NCBI RefSeq assembly: GCF_032854445.1
Contig: NC_088300.1
Span: forward strand, 27,135,608-27,199,607
Direction of reading: 5' to 3'
Length of the DNA: 64,000 bases
Source of the DNA: Liolophura sinensis
Taxonomy: Eukaryota > Mollusca > Polyplacophora > Chitonida > Chitonidae
The notes under the pieces are model-generated. The model saw nothing but the letters and a program-made list of their open reading frames with translations, had not been told where the DNA came from and ran no database searches. Both the position numbers and the translations under genes were made by a program. Numbering within the stretch: the first letter of the stretch is position 1; every line of letters starts with the position of its first letter. Positions 10,565-25,400 of this stretch are shown one piece after another.

Positions 10565-12882
10565 CACCCCCCCCCCCTCCCTCAATGAAATGTACACTAT
10601 ATACGCCTACAGGTATAGATGTACACGCGAAAACCCGGACTTGATGGTCGCTGCCAGCATAATCACGTTTTGATATTTCACTTATAATCTTAGTGGTAGT
10701 GCAAAATTCGTGAACAGACACAGCTCCCGCTCCCCTCTCCCGCGTTCCCAATCTTTTGCATATTTGTTACAATTGACATTCTGGCTAACAAATTCTGTTA
10801 CTAATTCTGAATGTTGGTCTAGCGTCCTATAGGTCTCCCTATACATATTATGGAATACTGTGATTTTTTTTTGTCATTTTACATAATCTGTTGATTTTGA
10901 CATTTTATAAGCTGTATGCAGGCTGTTAATCTTACTTTTTCAGCCTGAAGGGACTGCACGTTTTGTCGCATTCACATTTTCAGGTTGTGCTCATTTCGGA
11001 GATTTAAAGTATTTGAGTTGTGTATATAATCAATGGAATTAAAATTAGTATAAACTAAACAGAGAGGTGTTTCTAGAAATACTTGAAGAAATTTTTTCCA
11101 CTTTCTTCATAAGAAATTCCGCAAAAGCTTTTTGCATTCTTTTGAGCGCATAAAACTTGATAGACTGATCCTAAATAGTTCATCAGAGATTATTTCACAT
11201 AAAATAACTTTTCTCAAAATGTTCCGTGGAGAAATAGGGGGAATTCTTATGAAAACATGTACTTTGATAGCATGGATTCTCCCTTCCACAAGAAGATACA
11301 GTATATGTACACACACCTAATAACTCCTCGTCGTCATATGACTGAAAAAATTGTTAAGCATGATGTAAAAACACAAGCATATGAAAAGTCATGTGATGTC
11401 ATGTCGCTTAAATGTCCAAAAAAAAATGACAGTAATGATAATGTAACTGTGGCCTGTACGATCTCGTCCCATCGTTCGCTTTAAGAACGTGAACTTCTTG
11501 GTTTTATATGTTGTCGTTGATGAAAGTATAACCTATTGTCTATGCTTGGCTGGACCTGTGTTTCAGTGTTTCTGTCACGTGAATACCATGCCCCTCGGGT
11601 TGTTAAGTATTCAGACTTCTGTCTCAAAACTACATATACATGGCACATTAGATAATATATACCGCATAGATGTGTGTTGTGAGGCAGTACTGAAGATGCT
11701 AACTGTATCTGTGCATGACCTCATTCCTGGTCCACAGCCCTATGTAACTCGCTTAATGAAAGACGTGCATATAGTATATGTCTGCGTGCGGAAATGGTTA
11801 CATTATTGATATTTGCTGTCAGTGTTTTAGATGAGAATCTTATTCCGTTTACAATGGTAACAATGGGGGGGGGGGATTTATATCAGTTCGTGACAAATTC
11901 GTGTGAAAGATGAATTTACTGTATGTGTATACGGGCCTATACATTTGCTGTATCAGGGTAAATACACATTAATTGGTGTAGTATATCTGTCTGCTGATTT
12001 AGGCTGTTGTTTGCTTTTATTTCCTTTTGATATCTGTATTTCCCCTGAAAACTTAATGTCCAACTGTTGCTAATGGAACTCTTATATTGTCACAGCGGGT
12101 GACTTCATGTCACTTCTGATACTGTTAAGTGTTTTGCAAATGCATTAGTTGTTAGTCTATTAGACCAACATACATTATTAACGTAACAGGAAGATACTGT
12201 CGTCGGCAAAAATACATCGACAAATAACTTTGGATCGTAAAATGTACACTGTTTTTGCACTGATACAGCTTAAATACAGTTCTGTGTACGGGAAGCATTT
12301 ATTTGTGTGAACTTTGTCTAAGTTGTATTCTTTGTTGTGAATTGGTATTGTGACAGGTATCATATTTCCCATTATACATTTGTGTTGAACTTGTGATAGT
12401 TTTGAATTTTGCGACATTTACCTTTCACTGTTCTCACATCAAGATAGAAAAATGTTCGGCTTCTGTAATAGAGCTCATGTTTACTCTGTTGTCAGAATTA
12501 ATGCGGAAGTGATGTATAAGAAATGGCTTGTTTTTTATTTTTTGTTTTGTTTTATAATAACGTGTAACGCATGATTTTTCTGGCAATGTTTTGTATAGGT
12601 ACGTTAAATATACAAACCTTACACATGGATCCAGACGTATTTCGAGGTTAAGCAAAGTCTAACGTTTTTTGGAGCAGTTTTTGTTGCACATTAAGCATCT
12701 GTCAATGAGAATCAGAGAATACATTAAATGTGCCAAATTTGTACGCGGATCAGCCTGGTTTCCAGAACTGTACCCCACGTTCCTCAAAGAGAACATGCAT
12801 TCAAAGACAATTTTGTCAAACTCGAGCAATACTTTGAGTACTTCATTTTCAAAGCTTGACAGAAGGAAAGAAAGGGATTAAA
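10565..12882. other. Non-coding stretch, no gene seen
   Basis: No supported exon. It holds a short SINE C tail fragment at about 11325-11375 (GTCGTCATATGACTGAAAAA, TTGTTAAGCATGATG). The 106-codon plus-strand frame at 11489-11809 shows no domain and no flanking splice signals that I could defend. Confidence 0.5.
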
Positions 12883-13215
12883 AACCCTAACTGAGGTAAA
12901 CTGACAAAAGGCAGTATTTCACCGGTAACGTGTGACAGTTCGTCAGCTATCACATTATCGTCACTGCTCTGGCTTTTCTCTCTATGCTGTACCACCTAAT
13001 TATATTGTATTCCAGTATAAACCAGGATTTCTGCTGGTGGACTAAGCATCTCCGAGGCCTGGTCCATTTGCATTTTTTATGTTATTGTATATATTAAATG
13101 CGATGACAGCATCATTTTGAGTAATTCGAGAACAGTGACATATAATAAATTGCAATAGAAAAAATGTGCTCTTTTCAGCCCATAGTGTCATGTTTTAAGT
13201 TTTCTTCTCCTTTAA
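12883..13215 (+). repeat. Dispersed repeats E and F
   Basis: The first part (AAACCCTAACTGAGGTAAAC, TGACAAAAGGC, CAGCTATCACATTATCG, TCACTGCTCTGGC) recurs at 21288-21400 and in part at 59461-59560. The last part, about 13155-13215, reads AATGTGCTCTTTTCAGCC and CATAGTGTCATG. It is repeated in reverse orientation at 24745-24803. Two unrelated dispersed families may therefore sit next to each other here. Neither has recognised coding capacity. Confidence 0.65.
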
Positions 13216-16200
13216 GTGTATTTATATCCATGTGGGAAATGTTAGCTACATTTTTAATTAAGAAATTCCATGTATGAGAAGTCAATGGTATTCACGATAT
13301 CAAGGCATCTGTATCACTTGTGTATCTATACTCGTATCATTTCTTATCATGATTTTTGCCTGGGTACCCATTGAAGCTAATATGCACATATACTTTTAAG
13401 ACATACTTTTATCCAGCAGCATCGTGCATTTTTTAATGTTGGACACCAGCAATGTGGTTTTGCTTTTATATAGCTCAACAGTTTTCGGATTACGATCCAT
13501 TTCACCCCAACGTTTTTGGTAAAATCAAAAAAAAAAAATTACAACGAGAAAAAGAAATTACGCTGTTTTGTTTGGCCCTTATTAATCGTTATAGCGCTCA
13601 GCTCTAATTATAATTGTGTTCCAGTAACTTGTGTAAGTTCACCTTGTGCCATGTCTTTGTGGAACCTATTTACTGATAAGAATATTAAGGTGAAAAGGTA
13701 AATTATCGATCAGTATTATGCCTGGTAGTAATGACACATTATTTACAACAGTGACACAGCCTATGGTGAAAGAAGCAGATGGTTTAACGGAAGATAATGA
13801 AGTGGCAATGTTAGAAGAGTTGAGTATATTGTGAATGATCGTTATGAAGCGCGAAGTGCTGGTTCATGTACAGTACAACTGCTGGAGGATTGCCATGGAG
13901 AAAAGAGTAGGCGCGGGTAGGTTATATATTCCTGCCCAGCAAGCAACAGAGGCAGATTTTGAGTCATTTTAATTTTTTCCTCAAACAATAATATACGAAC
14001 TGGAATCACGTTTTTCAATGAGTGTTACAATAGTGACTCCTGCCTGTCTTCCTGCCTGTCGAAAAGGTCACATCGACTCCATTTTACAGTCAACTGATAA
14101 ATGGTGAGTTTGTCTACACCAGATATTTAAGAGCCCAAATCTAAGAACGTTTTAGTCCACAAGGCAAGAATTCCGAACAAATTCACACCGATTTTACACT
14201 CACTTTGGTAACTTGGGACAAATCTTCTTTGAAGTTTGTAATTTTTTGACAATTTATCGTCGCTTAAGACATTACCTTTTTTGTACAGTTTTACTTTAGG
14301 TATAAAAGCCAGTAAAAATAGCATGTTGTTTTTAAACAGAATGATATGGCGTAATGAATTCTCTAAATACCCTCTTAACAAATAAATCGTGACAGATTAT
14401 TCAGTCTGATTAATAGTCAGCGGGAAATCATGTACAAAATAGATCATCATTCAAAAAATTAAACGGAATATGTTTGGCAGTTTTCTGTTAGGACATCAAT
14501 CATGTAATGTGGATGTTGGGACACATCCCATAAAACGATATGCACATAGATACAAACCTGTTAAGAATTTTAACATAGTATTTAATTGATGTAACGTTGG
14601 CTGCATAGTTGCAAGAATTTAGTAGTTGATGTTCCTGCATGCTTTGTATAGACTCCAAAGAAATATATAATTCTGACTGAAAGTATATTGTTGTATATTG
14701 CATATTGTTGTAGTATATATGTTGTCTTAGTTTCCTCTAAGGTTTTTCTCACAATAATTCACAGTTGTTAACAGTTTAGTTATATTACTTCCCAAAAAAA
14801 ATGTACATATATATATAATTGTCGAAACAGTTTGTTTGCCCGCTTTTGAACTCAAAAGTATTTAGGTGGACATCAGTCTCGTTGTATCTGTTCAAAAAAT
14901 CATGATCTGAATGATAACTTGGTTTTTGTTCCGAGACTTACTTTGCCCAAGTATGTCTACCATGCAGAACGCTGAACCATATTTGTCATGCATGAGTGTT
15001 GTGGAATTGCTCGTGGCATTTCAGTAGCTTATAATCAAAGCCTTTGATAGAATGTCCTGAATACAAGATCAAACGCTTTTGACGAAGATTGAAATCACTG
15101 CATAATTCAGTCGACGAAGAAACGCCACACGACGATATTACTTGTAGGATCTAAACGTGTATTATTCTGAACTACCAGGTTTTGATTCAGAGTGCCAAAA
15201 TTAAAACAGTCTCATTTGCATGGAAAGCGTGTGATGTGATAGAAAGTAAAACGCATTGCCAGATGAAACAATAAACGGCTCAACCTTGGTGATTGGCGTT
15301 TAGAAAAATGCCACGGCAATTATCGGAAATTACGTTGCAAGTACTTCTCTGCAAGTACTACACAGCAGATTACTCTTGTGTGTATTGAACATCGATTTTA
15401 CAAAGTAACAGATTGTCTTGTCAATTGGGATGGAATAAACACGGAACACAAGTGAATAAACGATATATGCTCCGTTTGACAGTACGGCAAAGACCTGTCC
15501 TCCTTCGACAGTATGTATCCATCTACTCGCGCCTGCCGTCGTTTCTGTTGTCAGTCATGCGCACAGCTACAGAGTATTTGCGTGTGCATTGTGCATGTTA
15601 TTTGCAGTACACCACCTCAAGCTGCTGGTTTCTTTTCAAGGGATTACTTGCACAGAAAGTCCATCATAGTTGTATTTCCCATAAGAACCAGTATACATTG
15701 TGCTCCAGTGGAGGACATGGTGGTTGTTGAGCAAAACGCCTTGGGCTGTGAACGCTTCAGCACAAAGTTTCAAGTCTTGAATGATTGATGAAGGTCAAGG
15801 TCAGTAGGTGCGCCTGGGTATAATCTCTCGTTTGACCAAAGTCAATCGAAAGTGTTTTGAAATTATAAGTTCCTCAGGTATTACACTCATGAAGATTAAT
15901 TTTGATATTAATGATAATGAAGATAATTCCGTCACCATTTAAAGTGTAGTTACATATATGGTCTTAGCTCATCAAAAGTGTTACTGATATGACCACATGC
16001 AAAGGCGCAGAATCAAAACAGTCACCTGGTCTATAAGAGGTGGATTTAAAATTGTATGGCATTTTTATCCTTATATTATCGTAATATAATCTTATGTTTG
16101 TCCGTAGTATCGTAGTTATGATAGCAAAAATTTCAAGAAATTACGAAATACACTGTACTCCCTGGTAATCTATTTTAGTCTTTATACTATAATATGGTAT

Positions 16201-19068
16201 TAGGGACTAGAAATTTTTGTAGAACGTGTTGTGTCGTAATTTCTTCGTTTTGTGCAGGATAGAAATGCTGTTACATTGCAATATACTAGCTATAAAATTC
16301 TATATGGTTCTCCAGTCCAGCTGTTGTAGGCCACGTGACCGTGAAACAAAACACTGATTGCGTGTCGGTTCTTGCGTATAAATGTTTCGATGTGTAGAAT
16401 GGGAGAACGACACTAAAACGCGAGTTCTTAAAGAATCTCGTCATCCCATGTATCGGTTCTCGGATTTCTATTCATATTTCACCAACTATACATCGAAATT
16501 TGGAAGAAAGGTCATTTGTCTCAGCAGTTGGACGCGGAGTGCGTGGCCGGCGATAACGTGACCTTAGGGGATGGCACCAAGGTCGATTAGGTACTGCCTC
16601 TCCAGTGTTTTCCCGTCCCTCTCTCCTCCATCAAGCAGGTTTCGGCGCCGGTGTAATTGTCCCTGAGGTCCAGGGTGCGCTGTACGACGATCCAGTCGTT
16701 CCCTTTTTTCCCTGCGAGGCCCTGTCCTTTGACAATCCCGTGATCCAACGTTCACATTACGGTTAGACGTGAACAACATCAGGCTCCTATGCTAGGGGCG
16801 TTTATCCAATCTGTCTGCCAGGCACGGCCAGAAATAAAGACCAACGGCTCGGATAACCTAGTAGGGACACTTCTGATGAGGCCTAACTGTCAAGGCTTTC
16901 CCCCCAGGCTTTCTTTTTCCAAGAAATTGTTGAAAACATTCTTCTCCAGGCATCGCTGAAATTAGTATGTCCCTTTAGAACTGATATCAAATTTTGTCTC
17001 CATAAGCTGCCGTTCATCAGAAGAACCTTCTCGCAGCTGTCGAAATCAAAACGAATTGCTCTGTGCACAAACGAATTGCTCTGAGAAAATAACAAAGGTG
17101 AATATAATGACTTTATTCCCATTCTACCGTTTGCGATCTACAAGAGAAGGGGCTGATAAAAACTTTTGACCGAAAAGTTGATTTGGTACAATTGTTCTTT
17201 ACATTGAACGTTTTGCACATGTGCGCTCTGCGAGTCTTAAACCTGTCGAAGGGAGGAAATGAAAATTGATGATTATGTATGTTTGAGTGTGAATGTGTGA
17301 TTTAGTGTGTTTGGCTCTGTAACATGAACCTGTCCTGCATCTATCCACAATCCATCTTGTTTCCAGAGGACGATTTTTGGAACGCTGAGCTGTAGTATTT
17401 CTGAATATTTGTAGTTATATTCCCCTTTGTGGCCTATAAAAGAATATCAGATGTGAAGCAGCACATAATTTCTCTTTGTGGTCCGTATAAAAGAATATCA
17501 GATTGAAACAGCACAGATTAAGGTACTGGTTCTTTTTGCTGAGATCAAGCTGAAGCCATTTTGTCTGACTGATCTCATAAAATGGTTTTAAACATTTATG
17601 CTGATTCCATCTGACTTTTTATCTGATTTTACATGGTAACTGAATCATGTTTGATATCGCATGGAACAGTTTCCGTCATGTTTTCTTAACACATCGATGC
17701 ACTAATCTATTAATCATTTCGACTGAAAGTAACAGATCCACAAAGGCAAATACCACTGGCTTTATGTGATAAACGGTCAAATCGTATCATCAAATACAAC
17801 GGCGAAGACAGATTAGGAGATATCGCCAATAGCATATTGGAAATTCTAGTTTTTCATTTCATCGGAAATTAAACGAGACACGCAGAATAAAACGCAGTCC
17901 AGTAAAAGTTACGCTTCCATCGATGTTTGTGTATATCTATGGTTATTGCAATTGTCGACCACTCGACGGTTTCTGTAATCCTGGGCATCGCTGGCACGAG
18001 GCGGCCAAAATCCCACAAAAGCCTCTCTCACGCTTAGAGCCCCTGACCTGTTTTCCAATTTCACGAGCTTTTGGTAGTTGCCATCAGGCGCCTGTAACCA
18101 GAGATGCCAGAGAGTTGTTATACAATCGAGCCGAGATGTAAGAAGTGTATTCCGAAGCCTGAGCGCGTTATGATAACCACCTTTGCCCCTGTCCCTTAAC
18201 GTATTGAATTTCTTGGATTAAGAACTCTGGGGACACAGGTCGTCGTATAAAGTATCCTGCTGGCTTGTCTTACAGTGTTCGTCCACCAAAGGATTTATTA
18301 GTTGCCGCGGTATACTGACAGCGCAGTGTTTAAATGGTGCTTTGTGTGCTCATCTGATGTGAATTTCTGCAGCATATAACGTTACTTCCTGGTCGCCATC
18401 ATCACTATCATTATCATTATTTAGTGTATTAACATTTGATTGTGTGGGAGAGTTTCATGTTTTAAAATGTAAAAGACTGAAAGCACAGGGAAAGCATATC
18501 GCGATGCTTGTCCATCAGGATTTCGTTACCTTACTATAGATAGCAAACTATCTAAAAACACTACAGAAATCGCCATCGCGTTTTTATGGAAAAGGAGTTC
18601 GGGATGAAGAACAAGAACATTATGTACAATGGATAACAGTAAATCCACAAATGCGGATTTGTGCTAATGCGTGACACGGTGAAATGACGTGTTTCTTTGT
18701 AATAGGGTCTATCAAATCCGTGATCTCTGGTTTTGCACTGTACAAATGTGTGGTGAACTATGTGCAGTGGGAACGAGGGATTAGAAGCTCCCATACGACT
18801 GATCAGGTGCGGAGAGCACCGCGTCCATCCCTAGAGAGCACCCCGTCAACGAAGGCGCCTAAATGTCAGTGACACTTTAGCTGCCGCGAAAGAAGAGTTT
18901 GACAAAGTGAGATCGAATTGCGTGGTTGCCTACGAACGCCAGTGCACGCTGCAATCTGCTAATAGGGTCGCTTATCATTAGGGATGCACCTGACCACAAG
19001 GCTTATGTCAGGATAAAAACCACCTCGTTCAGCTTTAGTATCCACTGCCTCAGCAGAAATAACGGACT
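13216..19068. other. Non-coding stretch, no gene seen
   Basis: About 5.8 kb without a supported exon, apart from possible 5' untranslated sequence of the channel just before 19069. A Glu/Arg-rich 71-codon frame at 16564-16779 on the minus strand lies in a slightly GC-richer patch. It shows no recognisable domain and is left uncalled. Confidence 0.5.
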
Positions 19069-19178
19069 ATGGCCACTTGCGAAACACGAAGACTCCTTTT
19101 TTCTACCTCGTCCTTGAGTTTGTCGACCGATGGTTCCATTGACGTCCTGTTTGACAACGTATCATCAGCTGGCGACAG
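19069..19178 (+). CDS. CNG channel first coding exon (exon 1b)
   Basis: ATG at 19069 sits in the context ACGGACTATGG. The frame reads [10 protein letters not shown], then a Ser/Thr-rich stretch, then [16 protein letters not shown], ending with AG before a consensus GTAAGT donor at 19179. Its end phase matches the start phase of the exon at 35389. A CAGCAG 10-15 bases upstream could be an acceptor, so a non-coding exon may precede it. It is the better of the two first-exon candidates because of the longer open frame and good start context. The intron to the next exon would be about 16.2 kb. Confidence 0.6.
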
Positions 19179-22100
19179 GTAAGTCTTCCGTAGTTTATTG
19201 CGTCTAGACTAGAATGAAAAGGGTCGGATAAGATTAATGTCTTTGGCAGTTTCAGTGTGATATCTTGGGATCAAATCCGCGGTAATTCGGATTGATCGTT
19301 CAGCATCTGTTGTCACTAGTAGCATGGTTAATGTTATACATCACTAACTCGTGCATGCACTAGTCCGAGACGTGTCAGAATGCCAGCCCTAAGGCAATAT
19401 CGCTCTGATTGGAATGCGTGTAAATTTTCACTTTGGAAGAAATGTCCTTATCAGTGACCGTGTGGTTATTACATCACTATTTTGTTGTTTTCTTTTGAGA
19501 TATTAGTGTATAGAAGTCATACAGCCAGCAAATGTAACGTCGCAACTAAAAACAAATAGTGTTGCTATAAAGCACAAACGCAAATGCACATAAACGCTTT
19601 ATAATGCATTTGGGTGAAACCTCCACATTTTGTGTGATTCACATGATATCAACTATTTCTGTGTTATGAATAGAGACATCGTAAATAGCTAATGTCTCCT
19701 ACAGTGTGTCAGCTTAGTTGCCTAAGACTTGTAGCTTCTTTGAGAGCGTGTAGTCACTATGCCTGTATTCCTCAAAGAAACTTCTAGATTGACAATAACA
19801 TATCTGTTGTTATCTGTTAACAGTTAATAGCACACAATGGCCACCAGAACCCTTTCCATTCCATTGCAAACTCCATTGCATTGTTGGATCCCATTCATAG
19901 TCAGTATTTACTATTTTTGTATGTCGGCTTAAAACCGTCCGACTCATCACCTTACATTTTGCTTGCATAATGGATAAGTGAGGATCCCTTAACGCATCTA
20001 ATAGAATTACGTCACATGACCACACTTGGGTTAACAGAATGGGTTGTTTAAATGCATTACCATGTTGACACAATAAAAAATATGGATGGAAACTTCTATA
20101 GCCCATTTCAAAATCTATGATTGAAAACACAGAAGCATTTCCGTAAGCTCTATTGGGATTTGAAACTAAGATCGATAAAGGAATGGGTAAGCGCTTGTTT
20201 TGAATTCGCAGTCAAAATCTGATCTAAAGATCTGTTTGAATAGTTGACAGTGAGACCACTTAATGTTTGACAGTTGTGTTGCAGCATCACATTTACGTCG
20301 TAGGAAAGGCTGTTAGAATTAGGATGCATTTCCTAAATCGAGATTGCGATTTCATGTTTCTTCTCTTGAATTTAAAAAAAAAGAGTTTTTATCACACGGT
20401 AAATATGGGACAATATTATCAATAAGTTCATAGAAATCCACCACCAATCAAAATGCAGTAAACTGTCAAATATTCAAAACTTGTGCACTTATCCGGTTTT
20501 CAAATTTGACATGAGGTTCCACTGAGTGTATCTGCAGACAAATCTTTTATCAGAATCGAACAAAGCCTGGGTCGTTTATTGCATGGGAATCGAAGTATCA
20601 CAGAAGGACAGACAGACCGACGAACGGACGAATCCAAATTAATTATCCTCGCTTCCCCTCAAGCGTGGCATAAAAGATGTTCAAAGTTCACATAAATCAT
20701 TACAAAACTTTATCTCAAAATACCTGCCTTGATTCTTTTAGATGTATGACTACAAAAACATCAAAGGTACGAATCGGATGGTGGGTATCGCGGACTGCAT
20801 TCACAACGCGAAGCACAGTGACATCACTTCGATTTTCTCTAGCTAATATTGCCTACGTCGTCAAACCATACGACCTTTCACCTGTAGCTTTCACCTTTCA
20901 CCTGCTTATAGCCCATCAGAGGTGTCAGGCTGGATATTGTTAGTGTAATTCGTCTGTCATACGTCGTACGTTGGGAGAGTCGACTTGCCGCTAATTACCC
21001 ACTCATTGTTATAAGTACGCCCAGCCATTTTATTTGAGTGACACTATTAACTGGGGCTTCGTCATGAGTCGTGGTTACATTTGAACTCAAGCTTCATTTC
21101 ATCCAAGTATTGTATTAAATGTGATACGAATACTGTATACGAGAACTGCAATTATGACGTCTAATGTCGTTTTCTGAATGCCTATTTAAGATTAGTAGCA
21201 ATCGTTTTCAGGTAAGGCGGGTGGATCGCTAGGCTTAGGAGGCATGCACCTTGCTGTTATTAGGCATATACACGAACAGTCAGAATAAAACCCTAACTAA
21301 GATAAATTGACAAGTAGTCGGATTTCATTGGTAATACATGCCTTTGCCAATTATCACACTGTCGTCACTACTCTGGTTTCTATGCTGTAAGTCTTCTATT
21401 TTATCGTCACCTCACTGGCACGCTGAGCAGGGATATGTAATGCCCCATGCAGAATCATGGAGCTATCTAAGATATAAATCCGACTTAGCTTTAACTTGTG
21501 ATAGACATATTATTCCTTGACTTAATCCGTCATCACTTAGTTTTAAAAATAAAATTGTTACAACATGAACGGGTACAGTAAAGTGTAATACTATGTTTGT
21601 TAAGTCTAAAGCAGTTTAGTGCTACTGGTGTTTAGTGTTGTCATTTGACATACCGCATAACGAAGCACCACAATTCACACAAACATTGAGGGCTAGATCC
21701 ACACATCCCACCTCATCCGTCTGTCATTTTGCTCACTGAATGACAAAGTACCGCGATTCACACAACCAGTGAGGGCTAGATTCACACATCCCGCCGCATC
21801 CTCCCTTCAATTTACACAGTGAATGACCAAGTACCACTATTCACACCACCAGCGAGGGCTAAATTCACACAATCTGCCTTATCCGTCTGTCATTTGACTC
21901 ACTGAATGACCAATTACCACAATTCATACAACCCATTGAGGTCTAGATTCACACAACCTACCTCATCCGTCCTTGATTTGAAGCACTGAATGTCGAATCA
22001 CCATTATTCAAACAATCAGTGAAAGCTAGATTCTCATATACAACATAATCCGTCAGGGAGAATTACAAACAAACAAGCCATGAACGTTAGTTGGGATATC

Positions 22101-22418
22101 TGTCTTGGTGGAATTGCGTCTTGTTCATTATAAACCTCCTTTTTGCTTGTATAATTCTAATATATAACTGTCCACCGTGATGCGGTGCACGGTGGCTAGC
22201 GTGTTTCCATAAGGTTTTACTGAGGGTCCTCTTTGACACAGGTGGTTAACAAGGCTGCCAGGCAACGAGTGTCAGGTTCTGGATCGGCAAAATTCTTGAA
22301 TATGGCGTTAAACACCAACCAATCAAAGAAATACAGGTATAGTGTGTTTGTCCAAGGGTTTGTAACGCAGGATAAAATACCGTCAAATAAATAAATAAAT
22401 GAATAAACTGTAGTTTCA

Positions 22419-22475
<57 letters not shown>

Positions 22476-25400
22476 CATAAAATTACAAGTACAACGCACA
22501 CAAAACTGTCTCTCTTCATCGACAATTTGAAACAAAGGCGATTTCATACTTGCAGCTTTATTGATCCTGAATGAGAATATATATATATATGAATGAGTCT
22601 ATCATTCAATATCAATGAGTCTATATAAATATAGACTTTATTGCTTTATTGATCCTGAATGAGTCTATATATATATAGACTCATTCATATTGAATGAGTC
22701 TATATATATAGACTCATTCAGGATCAATAAAGCTGCAAGTGTGAAATCGCCATTGTTTTGTGAAACTTAACACACGGGGCTGCTGGAATACGGCATATGA
22801 CTAATTTATCAAATTGTCGATGAAAACAGACAGTTTTGTGTGCGTTGTACTTGTAATTTTATGCATCTCCAATCAACCGTATAGATAACACTGTGTTTGT
22901 GTATTACCTGCATGGACAAAGGACAATCGATCTGATGATGTGTAGGTATACTCTGGATTGACAATATCAAACATCCAACCGAACATGGTTATGGTGCAAT
23001 CTTTGTCCACACTACTTGACATCATATTAAGCGCGGTTCGGTGTGTAGCAGGTTTTTGATTTGGTAGTTTTGTGCTGTGTACGAAGTTTAGCTTGGTATA
23101 GCTTGCAAGTGTAGCTTGGCACGCCGTATACACATTAGTATGTACCTCTCCCTATAGAGGATGAATCCAACAGCGGAGGATTTTGACACCAACGCTAACT
23201 CCCATCTTAATGCTAGCTTACTGTCGCTATTAGGTTTGCTTTGACCTTTTCAGTGTCGGCTTGTTCATGCTGATCTACAGTCCACTTTAATCAATTATTT
23301 CAAATTTAAGTGTATTTGCAATCATGCTGTGCAGACTTAAGATGAAAGGGAACGCCTGTGCATTCACTTACCTAGCAGTGACGGGAGGAAGGGCTGAGAA
23401 AGCGTTTTTTAAATTGTTTTCTAACATTTTCTGACATTAGCGTTCAAGGTTTCTTCGTTGGGATCGCAAATGGTGGCAGTGATGTAAAGTGATATGAGGC
23501 GAGAAGCATGGGGCATATGACTGGACAACATTGTGGAGAGCATCACGATATGTTCTATTGGCTCTCTGTCTTATAGCATGGTTGTCTGGCATATAGGCCA
23601 CACAAGCAGGTACTGGTATGGGCATTCCAAAATCGTATCGATGCCTTGGCGGAGACATTTTACATTGCCATCAGAGTCACGCTATAGATGCTCCAAAAAT
23701 TTGAATCTTACCACCATGCATTTGATTGGCCAGGTCCTAACCAAGGACAGTGTATCCAATGAAATGGTCACTTTAATATGTGGAAAATCAAGATGATCAC
23801 TAGAACAGTCCGAGTCTGATACACACAAAGATCAGTTTCACAAAACAATCTAAATATTTTTGAAGAATGCTGGTACAAACCACGGTAAACTTGAATTGTC
23901 GGATATGCAGAAACAACATGGTTTGATTAGAAAGTACAAGCTGGACTGCAAACACTGCTTACAGCAGTATGCTCCAAACATTGGTTTTTAAAAAGCCGGA
24001 TTATGATCCAGTCTGGAAATCCACATGATTACATAAGAATTTGCGTACATTAGCATTATGAAAGACTACAAGATGGAGAGTAAACCCAGAGCGGCGACGA
24101 CTGTGTGGTAATTTAGCAATTTAACAACAAAATCCGACCCCCTGTCAATTTACAGCAGCTATGGTTTCATGTAAATGTATAACAGGTGACAGAACATGGA
24201 AAAGCCAAACAAATAAAAGTGGATCAGCGCAGACGATAACTCACGCATTTGTATGTATATTGGAAATTAATTAATTCAACTATAAAGCCCGTCTGGAGCA
24301 ATTTATCCTTATCTGGTGTATGTATGTACCACTCTTTCAAGACCCTCCGATTGTTAGATCGAAATGTATTTTTGGAACACCGGTAATTTATTAACATTTC
24401 AGTGGTACATCGTTCACACCATCTGCGTTGTAGAGATATGAAGGTCTCATATCACCTTCGTTTATCAGAACTATTACTCTACAGTTTATGCATCAATCGG
24501 TAGTCAGGTGGAAAATAATGATCACTGCCTCCGCGCTAGTACACTCACAATATCAGTGGCCTATCTCGTCATTCTTTAATCGATCGGCCACTGTTATCAT
24601 GAGTATACCGCACTAGCTGATTTGAAAACTGGCATTGATTGTAATTAAAGATCTGGCGAAGTACCTTCTGTACTTATTTCCTCACGGAGCCGTTTTTGTC
24701 TTTTAAATGCGTGCATATATGTATGTATGATTTGGCTTTTAGTACTTAAAGGAGAAAACTTAAAAACATGACACTATAGGCTGAAAAGAGCACATTTTTT
24801 TCTATTTGGTGGAGCCTGCTACATCATTTTGCGATCGCGCCCTCCGTCTTTAACACCTGTAATTTATGCTGGGGGTGTGTTGCCTCTCAGTCAGTGTGAG
24901 TCGTTAAAACTGCCGGCTTGTTCGTGTAAACTGGAAACCTACGTCCAACATTCCGGTTTCCCGATCGTCAAGCGGAAAACGAACTGTACTGTTCGCTACC
25001 TTCTGGGAAGAAGAGTTCCACCGGAAATGCACGAACTGCACTTCGGCGGTTTCCGACGGCAATTCTCCTCCTAACACAGAAGACTTCAGGACTAGTTCTT
25101 AGGCAAAATAGAGCCGCCCACAGCGGATTTTGGCGCTGACTTTATTTATAGTGCAAAAACTTTTCAGTGATATTTGATTGATATTTAAATGTTCTTCTCC
25201 ATTAAAACCTTTTCAATCATATGACAACGAAGCGTTATTAAGTACGTGTACATGTGCTGTGTTTCTACAGTAGCAGAGCGAGTACGGTACCATGCCAAAG
25301 ACACCAGTGACATGACACCCCAACCAGTCACATTTTACTCTTGTTTCCCAGCTCCTACCTCTCAGTGCTGGGCGCCAAGCGAGGCAGCAATAAGTGCCAT

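Noticed and set aside
16564-16779. Arg/Glu-rich 71-codon minus-strand frame, possibly a retroelement remnant
   Set aside because: The ending ERQYLIDLGAIP vaguely recalls retroelement C termini, but no catalytic motif or supporting frame was found.
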